Shown piece by piece: positions 32,278-42,372 of a DNA stretch of 64,000 bases (position 1 is the first letter of the stretch; every line of letters begins with the position of its first letter). The notes below the pieces were generated by a model. It made no database searches, was not told the origin of the DNA, and worked only from the letters and a program-made list of their open reading frames with translations. Made by a program: the position numbers and the translations under genes. The DNA is from Hymenobacter duratus (GTDB lineage Bacteria; Bacteroidota; Bacteroidia; Cytophagales; Hymenobacteraceae). Location of the stretch: NCBI RefSeq assembly GCF_014698995.1, contig NZ_JACWZZ010000006.1, positions 1 through 64,000 of the forward strand. The letters run 5' to 3'.

Positions 32278-35200
32278 TCAATTACCTTTGAAAGTAACAG
32301 CATCCTCCCGCACGAGGTAAGCGGTTGAGGAGCCAAAATTCACCATTGTATCTAGCACCCACATAAAGCTTGTCAGGTAGTAATCCCGTTGCTGGATGGC
32401 CCGCATGTGATACTGGAATAATCGCTCAACGAAGAGGCCTGCTACTCCCGGATGATATAAGGCGGCCACTTGCTCGGGGTGATTTCTGCATATCTCAACC
32501 AACGACGGCAGCGCCTGAGGAAGCATTGTTTTATTGCCCACCGTTGCCAGCACTTTAAGCCAGGAGCGCAGGTGAGTGGGCCCAAATTGTTGGACTGCGC
32601 GCTGGTAGTAGGTCTGGCCCGTTTCAAACGGTTGCCAGTGCGTGAACGTCGGCTCCCACTGAATATCCAGCAGGGCCAAAGGAGCGAGGGGTAGCGTCGC
32701 TGGGGTAATCAACAGCGAAAGGAGATGCTCCCAGAGCTGCCAGAAGTGCTGCGTTCTGTTCGCTTGCTCGGTGGCGTTGGCTGACGTTGACCCCAGCAAA
32801 TCCAACTCAATGATGACGCGAGTTAAAATATTTTTAACAAAATCCAGAAACTCATCCGCAGTGGAGAAGCGCCCGACTGGTTGCTGATTTAAGCCACGCA
32901 GTAATGTTTCCAGTAGGCTTTTCGCCAAGTCAGTATCGTTAAAAAGCATAATCTGACCCACAGCCGTACGGATACTGAACAGCTGGCTGATGCCAAATTT
33001 CCGCTCCTCGTCCCGGTCGCGGGAATAGCTGGGATGCTTCGGCAGGCTCAGGTCTGCGACCAGCAGGTGCGTCATCTGCAAGAAATAGCTAGTAAGAAGG
33101 GGCACGCTCGTCGCCGGCGGAATTAGCAGTAAGGCGCGTACCAGCAGTTCAGGGTCGTAGGCAGGGGGGCAGAGCTGGTCGATGGCTGCCGCTGGTATTG
33201 GGCCCGCAAGCAAGGTCGTCAGTGAGGCAAGTTTGGCCGCTTCGGAGTCAGCACGGCTGATATGGTGGTAGTTGTCGGCCGCCCGCACCGTGGCGACCTG
33301 CCGGGCCTGCTCAACCACAATGGCCCATATGGTAGGCAGAAGCTCGGGGTATTTGGTGAAGAAAACCCCTCGCAAGTGAGAGAAGAGATACTTCTGCTTG
33401 TGCTCGTACAGTGGTGCGGTTATCGTGCGCAGCAATAGCAGCAGGGCCGATTGCTCTGCCGTTTCGTCGGGGGCAAACCCATACAGAAGCGAAAAGCACT
33501 GAAACAAATGCTCTTCATCAAACAGGTTGTTACGCTCATCAAACACCACGTTCATTTCGTGGTCATTCATGGTTGCCAGCTTGAACTCCAGGCAAGAGCG
33601 GAGCGTGTTCCAGCACCAGTTGGTTTGGTCAACGTCGAGGCTATCGCTAAAGTGCGTCAGCCCGAGCATAGCTAACCCCACCAGGCGGTTGCGGTCGCTG
33701 GCTTTTCGACCAGGGCGGGTGTATTCGGCGTTAATTTGAAGCCAAGTATCAACTTCCCACGCGGCATTCGGCTTGCCATCCAGAAAATCCCCAATCTGGG
33801 CGGCCATGCGCAGCTGTTGACTTTGCGCCGCGGCATAAGGCTCATGCTCCGTGAGCATGGTTTGCACCGGGGCATCATAGGCCGGCTGCATAGTGGCCAG
33901 GTTCTGCTCTTTGTCGATGGTCACCTGCCAAGTGCGCAAGTCCATTTCGTTGAGCTGCTTGCGCCAGAAAAGGTTTGTCGCGTCAGTAACGGCCGCTTGG
34001 TGCAGGTCAAGAATGGCTAAAATTTGGGCACTGTGTTCCCCCTGGTGAGCCAGATAGTGCGCCACGAAGCTTCCCAGCCCATTAAAGTAACCCTGTCGGT
34101 GCGGGAGCTTGTTGGACTCGGCCCTTTCCCAGCGGGCCAAGTGGTTGTCGGTATCGCCGAAACCGAAACTGGACATGTACTCAGCATGGGCACGGCTGGC
34201 ATCCCACTCGATGAATTCCTGTACGGAAAGCAGCGGTACCCAGCGGCCTTCAAATTCTTCGGGTCGGGCCATGGCTGCGCTGGCTAGCACTCCCGTCAGG
34301 GCCACCGATTCGGAGCGGGTCAGCACATACTCAAACCAATGATTTAACTGCTCCCCCGGTGCTGATTCCAGAAAGAATTTCTCCACGCTCATCAGAACGG
34401 AGGCTAGAACTGCCGGCACATACCCCCGCCCCCGGTAGGCGTCCCAGAGCGTATGGCTTCCATACTGGGTGAGCAGGGTGCCGTTAGTAGTGGTGAAAGT
34501 GTGTGTTGTCAATGCCTCATCCTGGCCTCGGTTCTGCCGATACGCCTGAGTACAGTAGTTTACCAAGTCCACCACGAACGGAATGCCGACCTCTGCCCGG
34601 TACTGGAGCAGGTTCCACACGGGCGTATTGAAGATACTTGCAGAATCCAGCGAAAGCCCTGACGCAATACCGTACTGCTCTTCGCGGTTGAGTGGCTCCT
34701 GAAAGGAAAAGTAGTGGTCAGGTTGCGTTTGGCGGGGCCGGGCGCGCCACTCATGGTTTAATACTTCTACCACTACTTCGGGTAGGTAGCGGCATACCTG
34801 CGCCGTCGCCATTCCCGACAAGCAGCGGGACACCAGCTTCTCGTGCAGGTTGGTCCGCCGGTGGCCATCGGCGTCGGTTTCGGGCGTAATGGCGCGTTGC
34901 AGGAGTCCCCGCAGCTGGTCGGCAGCTAATTCTGCCACTTCGAAAGCTAGTGTTACCAAGCCGTCGAGGCTGTCACCATCCGCGGCTATTCGCCAGAGAT
35001 TATGGCCTTGCTCAAGCTGCTCAAAGAGGTAAAACACGATGCTGGCTGCCGCCGGGGCACCCGCCGGCAGCTCGTCCTGCGGCATGCCTATTGCCGCCTT
35101 CCAGCTACGCAGCAGTTGCACCGTGTCGAAGGGGCAGTGCTCCACTTGGTCCAGGTGCCGGGCGCAGAAGCCCAGCGCAGCGGCCCACCCCGACCCGATG

Positions 35201-37308
35201 GGAGCCACGAGTCCGGTGGCTTTCGATGCCAAGTAGGTGCGCTGAATGCAGGCGGTGTGAAGCAGGCGCAGGCAGCGGCCCAGCAGTCGGGCCTCTCCAC
35301 TGAGCAACTCGCGCTCAAACTGGTCAAAAAAGACCTGGGAATTTGACGAGCGAAAGACGGCGACCAGGGTCTCATCAAGCCAGTATTTTTCGGTCGAAGA
35401 CTCGCTGAGCACTTGGCTGAGCAGGGGCAGTACGCTCGCTACGTCTTCCGTTACCATTTCCTCCACCCACAGGCGAAAGCCCCGGCGCAGGGCCGGGCTG
35501 CTGCCAATGGCCGCAAAAAAAATCGCCACTCCCTGCTCCGGTCGCCATTCGCCATGAATAAACCTCACCAAGGCTAAGTCCTCCAGCACGTCGTGTGTAG
35601 GCGAAAACCCTCTTTCCCGCGTGTTCTGTACCTGAAACAGCAAATCGTCGCGCACCAATGCCTGCAACGCTGCTTCGTCCTGGTCTTCGGCTCCCACGGA
35701 CATGGCCAGCCGCTGCGCCCGCCGTAGCACAATGGCTTGGAATGCTCGCCCGCGCTTGCGGGGCAGGGTCACATCCTGCTGGTTGCGTGCATCTTCAACC
35801 ACGTATTCCCACAGTTGGGCTTTAAACTCTATCAGAGAAGCCGCCGACAAATCATCGAGCGTTTTGCGCGATAGCGCAACGGCCAAATCCAGGTACTTCA
35901 AGCTGCGCAGCAGCTCGCGGAGCTTTTCATTGCCCAGCAGTTGCGGAAGCTTCGGCGCCTGCGTGCTCAGGCTGGTCAGTTCCTCGTCCGAGAGTTGCGG
36001 TACGGTGACGCAACTGCTTTTCTCCAGTCGGTAGCGGTTGATGAGCAGTTCCACGGCGTATTGGCGGGCCGTCAGAACCAGCTTGACATCGCTGAAGTCT
36101 TTCACTAGCGCGAGCAGTTGGTGAAAAGCATCGTCAGCTGGGCCTTCCAATAGCTTTTCAGCGCTGTCAATGTAGAGTACCTTTTGTGGGAGCAGGGCCC
36201 AGCAAGCAAGCAGGCTGGGTAGCTCTTCCTGAATTCCCTGTTGAGTAAAGAATTGAACCAGGGTAGGTAAGTTGAATTGTTCCGCCCTAAATGCCCAGTA
36301 GCCACTGCCCGAAACGTATTCGGCTAATACGTCTCGCACCAGCGCTGATTTGCCGACGCCAGCTCCCCCAGTCACCAAGACTACCTGGCTTTGCTCCAGC
36401 GCCTGTAGTATCGTTGTTTTCCCTTCATGCCGGGGGAGAGTGACGCCGTCCACGGCATTTCTGAATGCGCCAGTCAGAACCCGGCTGTTAGCGGTCAGCC
36501 GCTGCACCGCTTGCCGGACCGGCCGCAGCCGCGTCGACGCGAATCGGCCATAAAGGGGACGAACTGGGAGGGCGGCGATATCAACCCCACCGCCGTTATT
36601 GTCCAGCTGCTCGGCTTCTTCCACCGCTTCCCGCCAAATGGCCAAGGGTGTAATCGTGTCCGGGTTGGGATTTGCCAAGTTGATGAGCTGCAGCAAAAAA
36701 GCTTCGTCCACGCTACCGGTCGATTTCAAGTCATAATCTAGCAACTCCACACAGCGCAAAAAGCGCCACAATTCATCATCGCTGATTACCCGGTTATTAA
36801 CCTTGGCAAGCACGGTGCGAAATACCTCGATTCGGGTTTGCTTCTGTTGCGATAAGCCGACCTCTTGGAAGAAAGCCGCACTAGAAGAATTGAACCGTGC
36901 CCAGTTCAGCACAATCTTAATGTGATTGTGCTCATCCTTAGTCAGATTGCTCTTTACAATGACCAATCGGTCATAACTGGAGTCAAATAGGCCTGCGGCC
37001 TGATAATCCTCCCAAAACTGCTTCAGGACTTTTTCAAATGACTCGTTGCCAGCACTAAAAGTCAGGTTGTGCTTGATTTGAAGCAGCAATCGGTGTTGCT
37101 GGCCCGTTTCCGACTGTGCCGTTACCAGCAAGTCGTCCGTAGCGTACCCCAAATCAGTAGTTTGAAAATTCAGCTTCGTTATGCGCGCATCAGGGATGCA
37201 TGGTGTTGCTCCGCCCGTCAGCAAGCCTACCAAAAATGCCGCCTGAATGTACTGTTCAAAATTGGTGCCCAGGCCTCCGGTGGAAGTAACGCTACTATGG
37301 TTGGGCAT
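32278..37308 (-). CDS. Avs-like STAND NTPase with N-terminal Cap4/DUF4297-like nuclease
   Basis: A 1,676-residue protein. Residues 1-200 look like a PD-(D/E)xK nuclease of the Cap4/DUF4297 type: Glu18 in GTNFEQYIQAAF, Asp58-Asp59 in GYATDDLLV, and Gln77-x-Lys79 in LLLQIKHN. A P-loop NTPase follows, with Walker A GGAGVGKS at 314-321, Walker B KVLYIDSAEKLL at 376-387 and a sensor arginine in LVLTARQYAV (about 410-419); this is the STAND layout. About 1,000 helical residues without named motifs form the likely sensor. The design (nuclease, STAND, large sensor) is that of anti-phage Avs proteins. It is divergent from the TPR-PIN gene 148 bases away. The nuclease subtype is inferred by eye. Confidence 0.78.
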   Translation of the reverse strand: MPNHSSVTSTGGLGTNFEQYIQAAFLVGLLTGGATPCIPDARITKLNFQTTDLGYATDDLLVTAQSETGQQHRLLLQIKHNLTFSAGNESFEKVLKQFWEDYQAAGLFDSSYDRLVIVKSNLTKDEHNHIKIVLNWARFNSSSAAFFQEVGLSQQKQTRIEVFRTVLAKVNNRVISDDELWRFLRCVELLDYDLKSTGSVDEAFLLQLINLANPNPDTITPLAIWREAVEEAEQLDNNGGGVDIAALPVRPLYGRFASTRLRPVRQAVQRLTANSRVLTGAFRNAVDGVTLPRHEGKTTILQALEQSQVVLVTGGAGVGKSALVRDVLAEYVSGSGYWAFRAEQFNLPTLVQFFTQQGIQEELPSLLACWALLPQKVLYIDSAEKLLEGPADDAFHQLLALVKDFSDVKLVLTARQYAVELLINRYRLEKSSCVTVPQLSDEELTSLSTQAPKLPQLLGNEKLRELLRSLKYLDLAVALSRKTLDDLSAASLIEFKAQLWEYVVEDARNQQDVTLPRKRGRAFQAIVLRRAQRLAMSVGAEDQDEAALQALVRDDLLFQVQNTRERGFSPTHDVLEDLALVRFIHGEWRPEQGVAIFFAAIGSSPALRRGFRLWVEEMVTEDVASVLPLLSQVLSESSTEKYWLDETLVAVFRSSNSQVFFDQFERELLSGEARLLGRCLRLLHTACIQRTYLASKATGLVAPIGSGWAAALGFCARHLDQVEHCPFDTVQLLRSWKAAIGMPQDELPAGAPAAASIVFYLFEQLEQGHNLWRIAADGDSLDGLVTLAFEVAELAADQLRGLLQRAITPETDADGHRRTNLHEKLVSRCLSGMATAQVCRYLPEVVVEVLNHEWRARPRQTQPDHYFSFQEPLNREEQYGIASGLSLDSASIFNTPVWNLLQYRAEVGIPFVVDLVNYCTQAYRQNRGQDEALTTHTFTTTNGTLLTQYGSHTLWDAYRGRGYVPAVLASVLMSVEKFFLESAPGEQLNHWFEYVLTRSESVALTGVLASAAMARPEEFEGRWVPLLSVQEFIEWDASRAHAEYMSSFGFGDTDNHLARWERAESNKLPHRQGYFNGLGSFVAHYLAHQGEHSAQILAILDLHQAAVTDATNLFWRKQLNEMDLRTWQVTIDKEQNLATMQPAYDAPVQTMLTEHEPYAAAQSQQLRMAAQIGDFLDGKPNAAWEVDTWLQINAEYTRPGRKASDRNRLVGLAMLGLTHFSDSLDVDQTNWCWNTLRSCLEFKLATMNDHEMNVVFDERNNLFDEEHLFQCFSLLYGFAPDETAEQSALLLLLRTITAPLYEHKQKYLFSHLRGVFFTKYPELLPTIWAIVVEQARQVATVRAADNYHHISRADSEAAKLASLTTLLAGPIPAAAIDQLCPPAYDPELLVRALLLIPPATSVPLLTSYFLQMTHLLVADLSLPKHPSYSRDRDEERKFGISQLFSIRTAVGQIMLFNDTDLAKSLLETLLRGLNQQPVGRFSTADEFLDFVKNILTRVIIELDLLGSTSANATEQANRTQHFWQLWEHLLSLLITPATLPLAPLALLDIQWEPTFTHWQPFETGQTYYQRAVQQFGPTHLRSWLKVLATVGNKTMLPQALPSLVEICRNHPEQVAALYHPGVAGLFVERLFQYHMRAIQQRDYYLTSFMWVLDTMVNFGSSTAYLVREDAVTFKGN

Positions 37309-37456
37309 AAGACATCAGAGTGAAAGGTATCGAAGGTTGTAGAAGGGCGGAGTAGCTGCTAATATCTCTAGTGTTTGGGCATCCTGATGTGGCTCTTTAA
37401 GTCGAGGAGCACTCAGTTTATGCTAACTTAGTTGGCAAGTAAAGCATATTCAACGC
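37309..37456. promoter_or_regulatory. divergent promoter region of the defence-candidate pair
   Basis: 148 bases shared by two divergent large genes. On the minus strand TACCTTTC, about 20 bases before the STAND gene, is one base off TAnnTTTG. No good -7 match was found for the plus-strand gene. No regulator gene is present nearby. Confidence 0.35.
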
Positions 37457-40400
37457 ATGGAAACAGTAACTACAGCCGTTATCGTCACGTCAGCATGGAG
37501 TTTTCTCGATTCAATAGGGTTGAACCCGATTTCGTTAGCTCAAAAAGAAGCGGGTAAGCGGGTTACGGATTATGTCAAAAACTTGGTCACGACCAAGCCT
37601 ACCTATAAAAATCGGCTGGCGGCCATTATCGAGCAGCTGCTGGCCGAGTACCGTACGGAGTACAGCACAGCGATAGATGACCGACAATTCTACTTTTTCC
37701 AATCCGCTTTCCTCTGGGAGACTGCTTTAACTTACGAGCTATTCGAGCAGGATTCTCCGCTTAAGCCAGAAGACTTCCCTGCGCTGCCGAATATGCGCCC
37801 GCCCACCGTCGAACAACTCACGGATTTTTCGGCCCGATTGCGTGCCGCCATGAAAGCCGACAGGGAGCTGGAAAAGCGTTTTCTCGAAGAAAATTACAAA
37901 GCCATTACAGTGCATTTTGCCCTGTCGGCCCAAGGGCAGCTACAGGAGGTGCTGGCTCAAACGACCGAACTACTTGCCCGCCACGATGCCCAAAGCATTG
38001 GGCTGGTAAGTGCCGTGCTTGATGCCATTGAGCGCGATTTGGCTGCTTACAAACCCGTGACAGCCCAACGCCAACTGCACAACCTAGAACGGGTCATAAC
38101 CCGCTACCTATCTGGTGAGCACGCGCTAATGGCTAGGCTCTATTTTTTGCTGGGTCGCACCCATCAGGAGATGGGCGAAATAGCGCTGGGTGACCGATTC
38201 ATGGTACGGGCCTACCTGCTGCAACCCGACAATCTTCCTTATACGGAAGAAGCTGCGCGGGCCTACGTTAATCAAAAACAGCTGTCGGCAGCGCAAGCTG
38301 TCCTAGAGACAATTGAGCGTCTCGACCCATTTAATGCCCCAACTGCTGCTGTCCGACTAGCCTTGGGCAAGCCAGATGAATTCGACCAGAATCTACGGGC
38401 AGTGCCCGAGTTTATTGCGCAAGATGAGCGGTTTAAACTGATGGCCCTGTCGCTGCTGGTTGACGGCACGGCCAGCGGTGCGGTGGTGGCAAGCCGGCTA
38501 CTGGAGAAAGATTTACGGTCTTACCAACCCAGTACCCACCTCACCCCCGAAAACCGCCGTTTTCAGGCTACCCTGGCCCTGTTTGTCATTGAGAGAGGAC
38601 TGCGACAAATGTCGCCAGTCATCGTGTTAAATGACGGCCCATCGCTTCTGGACAACGCTGATATGCGGGCCGCCCATAAAGTATTGCAGCAATACACCGA
38701 CCTGCTACAGCCTACTGAAAAGTCGCCTGTGCTGACGCACTACCATTTCGTGCGGGGAGTAGCGGGCTGGCTACTCTTGGCTGACATTTCGGAATACGAC
38801 GAGCTACGTCGTCGCTTTCCCAGCTTACCGGTAGAAGAGCGTCAGCGCTATGCCAATCAGTTGGTTTTTGCCCTCTACCAAGCTAAGGAATACGAAGCCG
38901 TTCTGGAAATAATCGCCATGCTCGACACCCGAGCAATACCTGAAGTAGGGTTCCTGCGCTATTACACGCTACGACAGCTGAAACGGCCAAAGGAGGAAGC
39001 CCGCGCCGCACTAGGCAAACACCTGGACGAAATAGAGCACCTAGATGATTTTGTGTTTTTTAGGGCGCTGATTTACCTGGAACACTGCGACTCAGTGGCT
39101 GACCGACTGGCGTTTGTAGAGAAGTGCATCCAACGGCAACAGGTCCCCTCTGGGCTTCCTGCGTTGGTACTGCAAGCCCAGGCGCTGGTAGCCGACCCAG
39201 ACCAACAAGAAGAAGTGAGGCGACTGGTCGACGAAGCCAATGCTTTGCTTCGTGCTGATACAGACACGGTGTACAGGCAAGCCTTGGCCAATTTATATCA
39301 CGAACTTAAAGACTATGAAGCGACAGCTGCTGTGCTAGAAGGGTGGCCAGGCTATCCGCAGAGCTTAGAGCAAGGAGCCGAGTGGCTCCGGCTAACCAAC
39401 CAGTATCACCGGCGTAGTGATAGTGCCGCGTTGCGCGAAGAGCTTCGTGCCTGGCGGTTGCGCTACGGCATCTTCACGGAGTTCTGCAACTGGGAAATCC
39501 AGCTGGCAGAAATGCTGCACGACTGGCCGCGCATCTTGGAAGTAGTGGAGGCCGCTACGGGCCACGTCACCGACGCCTCGGGCCTGCGGTGGGCCAAGCT
39601 ACTGGCGCTGTATAAGTCGAAGCGCAGCGGTGAGCTTCAGACCGAGTTGGAAGATATCCTGCAAAATCCAGCGATGCTACGCCGGAAGCACCTATTCAAC
39701 GTGGCATCAATGGCCGCTCACATCGGCCACCTGGATTGGGCGCAGCAATTGCTGTACCCTCACGCCAGCAGGCGCGACGACATGGTTGCGCGCGGCAAGT
39801 ATATCCAGTTCGCGCTAAACCAACCTCGCAACAGCCCGCCGCCCCCCGATTACGACCGTGCAGCCCTCAATACGGTCGTGCATTACACGGTCAACGGTAA
39901 ACCTCAGCGGCGCATCGCTCTAACGCAAGAAACGATGGACGGAGGCCTAAGTGTCTGGGCAAAAGAGTTGGTAGACAAAGAAAAAGGCAAAAAATACGTA
40001 ATGTCGCATCCCACTACGGGCCGCGACCTGACAATAGAGCTGCTGGAAATTACCGACCTCTACGCGGGGCTTTTCAGAGATATTCTGGACGATGTAAAAG
40101 CTGGGGACCCCGAATTGCCCTTTGAGCAAATCGAGTTTGGCAATGGCAAAATCGAGCAACTGCACGCCGCCTTAAGTAGCGCCATGGGCGCCGAGGGCGC
40201 CGCTCGACAGGTACAGAACCGGCAACTCTTTGCTGAATATGCGAGTGGTCAAACCACATTCTCCGCCCTAGTGGTAGCTGTTTTCCACGGTAATTGCCTC
40301 GAAGCGTACCAAGTGCTTACCGAGCAGAGCCAGCCCGATGTGCCAGGGTTGGTAGTGTCCCCGCGCAGTTTATTCGCGGATGTAGTCATAAATCCTGACA

Positions 40401-41305
40401 ACCTGTTCATTCTGGATTGGACTTCCCTGCCGTTACTGCACCGGATGAGCAAACAGCTAGGAATAATGCCCAAGACTAAGCTGGGCATCTCCCTGCATGT
40501 GGTAGAGCTTCTGGAGCAAAAGCTACAGGAAATGCGCCGCTCGCAGCCAGTTGAAATGACGGTCGAAATCATTGGCGATATCGTGCGGCCGCACTTCTAC
40601 CCGCCCGAAATGCATGAACGTCACATCACTTACCTCACGGAGCTATTGGCATGGATTGAAACCCACTGCACAACGCGTATCGTGGCCGAGAAGCTCGATG
40701 CCCTTCGGCAGGCGTCCTTGCGGGAAGGCGCGCACGAAGAGCACACTCAGTACATGGTAGATACTGCCTTTTTGGCTGCCGTACCCGATACGATGCTAGT
40801 ATCGGATGACTCGACTTTTCTGCAGCTATCCTTACGGCCCGGCAACACCATCAGCACAGAGGCCTTTCTTCTGGCTCTGTACCCAGAGGAGTTTGAGACT
40901 GTCATTCAGCCCAAGCTACTTGATTTTCACTACCTCGGCCTTACGATTAGTTCAACACTGCTGCTACAGGAACTCAAAGTGGCGGGTGGGCAATTTACCG
41001 GCAGGGCGTTGCAGTGCTTGAAGTGTCTTCCGCGGCAAATGCTGAGCGAACCAAGCTCGATGGCCGATATGATTGTCGTGCTACGAGAGATATATTTAAT
41101 GGGTAGCCTATTGCCTGCTCATAAAAGCAGGGCTGCAACTACCATTCTCACGGCTTGCTTCACCTACCTGCCGCTAAACCAAAGCATCCTAACGCTGCTA
41201 AAACAGTTTATAAGTCTTAAATTCATGCTATTGCCAGAACCTATGCGGGCCGTGTTGAAAGACTTAGAGCAAGCGTGGCAAATAGCAACAGCAGGGCGAA
41301 AATGA
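37457..41305 (+). CDS. large TPR protein with C-terminal PIN nuclease domain
   Basis: A 1,282-residue protein. Residues about 150-800 are helical repeats of TPR type (for example LERVITRYLSGEHALMARLYFLLGRTHQEMG). Residues about 804-870 are a small beta-rich domain (VVHYTVNGKPQRRIALTQ...YVMSHPTTGRDLTIELLEITD) that reminds me of the GreA/GreB C-terminal fold. Then comes a PIN-like nuclease with Asp987 (FILDWTSL), Glu1017 (HVVELLEQ), Asp1102 (YMVDTAFL) and Asp1117-Asp1118 (LVSDDSTFL), an acidic set with PIN spacing. A helical tail of about 150 residues follows. A TPR-GreAB-C-PIN architecture has been described computationally for conflict systems; I match it from memory. The likely action is RNA cleavage on activation. 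Confidence 0.7.
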   Translation: METVTTAVIVTSAWSFLDSIGLNPISLAQKEAGKRVTDYVKNLVTTKPTYKNRLAAIIEQLLAEYRTEYSTAIDDRQFYFFQSAFLWETALTYELFEQDSPLKPEDFPALPNMRPPTVEQLTDFSARLRAAMKADRELEKRFLEENYKAITVHFALSAQGQLQEVLAQTTELLARHDAQSIGLVSAVLDAIERDLAAYKPVTAQRQLHNLERVITRYLSGEHALMARLYFLLGRTHQEMGEIALGDRFMVRAYLLQPDNLPYTEEAARAYVNQKQLSAAQAVLETIERLDPFNAPTAAVRLALGKPDEFDQNLRAVPEFIAQDERFKLMALSLLVDGTASGAVVASRLLEKDLRSYQPSTHLTPENRRFQATLALFVIERGLRQMSPVIVLNDGPSLLDNADMRAAHKVLQQYTDLLQPTEKSPVLTHYHFVRGVAGWLLLADISEYDELRRRFPSLPVEERQRYANQLVFALYQAKEYEAVLEIIAMLDTRAIPEVGFLRYYTLRQLKRPKEEARAALGKHLDEIEHLDDFVFFRALIYLEHCDSVADRLAFVEKCIQRQQVPSGLPALVLQAQALVADPDQQEEVRRLVDEANALLRADTDTVYRQALANLYHELKDYEATAAVLEGWPGYPQSLEQGAEWLRLTNQYHRRSDSAALREELRAWRLRYGIFTEFCNWEIQLAEMLHDWPRILEVVEAATGHVTDASGLRWAKLLALYKSKRSGELQTELEDILQNPAMLRRKHLFNVASMAAHIGHLDWAQQLLYPHASRRDDMVARGKYIQFALNQPRNSPPPPDYDRAALNTVVHYTVNGKPQRRIALTQETMDGGLSVWAKELVDKEKGKKYVMSHPTTGRDLTIELLEITDLYAGLFRDILDDVKAGDPELPFEQIEFGNGKIEQLHAALSSAMGAEGAARQVQNRQLFAEYASGQTTFSALVVAVFHGNCLEAYQVLTEQSQPDVPGLVVSPRSLFADVVINPDNLFILDWTSLPLLHRMSKQLGIMPKTKLGISLHVVELLEQKLQEMRRSQPVEMTVEIIGDIVRPHFYPPEMHERHITYLTELLAWIETHCTTRIVAEKLDALRQASLREGAHEEHTQYMVDTAFLAAVPDTMLVSDDSTFLQLSLRPGNTISTEAFLLALYPEEFETVIQPKLLDFHYLGLTISSTLLLQELKVAGGQFTGRALQCLKCLPRQMLSEPSSMADMIVVLREIYLMGSLLPAHKSRAATTILTACFTYLPLNQSILTLLKQFISLKFMLLPEPMRAVLKDLEQAWQIATAGRK

Positions 41306-41354
41306 AGCTGAATTCTTGAATCCCTGAATTTATATTATATGGGCCTTTAACTTG

Positions 41355-42314
41355 TTACAAGCCTAATTTTTGTGCTGCATTATGTTGCCGTACATTATCA
41401 AGACGAGTGTAACGACGAATCATTTCGCTAGTCTTGTGCTTCGTCTGGTTCATCACCTCGCTGTCGTCGGCGCCGTTGAGCTTGGCCACCGTCACGAACG
41501 AGGCCCGCAGCGAGTGGGCCGTAAACTTCGGGCCCAGGTGCCGCTGCACAATTTTGTTGAGGTGCACATCGGTCAGCCGCCGGTCCGTGAGTCGGCTGCC
41601 CTTGCGGAACGAGACAAGAATGGGGCCCGACGTGCGCTCCAGTAGTCGTAACCAAGCCTGCAGCGTGCGAATGGGGCAAAGGGCGGGGTCCGGCGAATAA
41701 AAAATGGCCTTTTCCTCCGCTTGACCCAACTGGTTGGTCTTGCTGCGCTTTAAGTTGATGGTGAGCCCTTCCTCGGAAAACGTCAAGTCATCCAAGTCCA
41801 GCGCCGACAACTCAGACCGGCGGAATGCCCCTGTAAAGCCCAGCAGCAAAATGACCTTATCGCGCAAGCCCGCCGGCGTGCTGGCATCGAGGTGCTTGAG
41901 GGTGCGCTTGAAGCTGGCCAGCGAAAACGCCGGGGCCTGCTTTTGCCTTACGCCTTTCAATCGGCTGATGCCTTCCATCAGCACCTTGAACTTCTTGTCG
42001 TCCGTGGGCGAGGCCAGGTCGCGAAGCGCGTGGGCCTTGCTAATAGCCGCGCAGCTGCGCTGAATAGTCGACACTTTTTTGCCGGTTTCGGCCAGGTGGG
42101 TCACAAAGCCCGCGAGCGTCTCCACCGAAGCCGGCAGCGCGACCTGTCCGTGCGTGGTGCACCACTCGGTGAAGCGGCGCCAATCGCCGGCGTACGCCCG
42201 GGCCGTGTTGGGCGCGCCTTGCAAGCCAGCCTCAACATACCGAGTTGTGTGCTCGGTCAGGTGCGCCAGACCGGCGGAGGTGTGCGAAGTGGTAACAGTA
42301 GGAACGGAACTCAC
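41355..42314 (-). CDS. tyrosine recombinase (XerC/phage-integrase family)
   Basis: A 319-residue site-specific recombinase. The N-terminal SAM-like core-binding domain (TRYVEAGLQGAPNTARAYAGDWRRFTEWC) precedes a catalytic domain with Arg165/166 (GAFRRSEL), Lys192 (KRSKTNQ), His267-x2-Arg270 (HSLRASF), His293 (TKHKTSEM) and the nucleophile Tyr302 (RRYTRLD). All catalytic residues are present. It stands alone, convergent with the TPR-PIN gene (49-base gap). A strong inverted repeat 58 bases upstream (42373-42407) has the shape of a crossover site. It likely resolves plasmid multimers, or integrates and excises the module. Confidence 0.92.
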   Translation of the reverse strand: MSSVPTVTTSHTSAGLAHLTEHTTRYVEAGLQGAPNTARAYAGDWRRFTEWCTTHGQVALPASVETLAGFVTHLAETGKKVSTIQRSCAAISKAHALRDLASPTDDKKFKVLMEGISRLKGVRQKQAPAFSLASFKRTLKHLDASTPAGLRDKVILLLGFTGAFRRSELSALDLDDLTFSEEGLTINLKRSKTNQLGQAEEKAIFYSPDPALCPIRTLQAWLRLLERTSGPILVSFRKGSRLTDRRLTDVHLNKIVQRHLGPKFTAHSLRASFVTVAKLNGADDSEVMNQTKHKTSEMIRRYTRLDNVRQHNAAQKLGL

Positions 42315-42372
42315 GGCAGCCTATATATAAGGAGTGAAAACGCGAAAAATGGGCGGTTCTCAAAAGTAGTGA

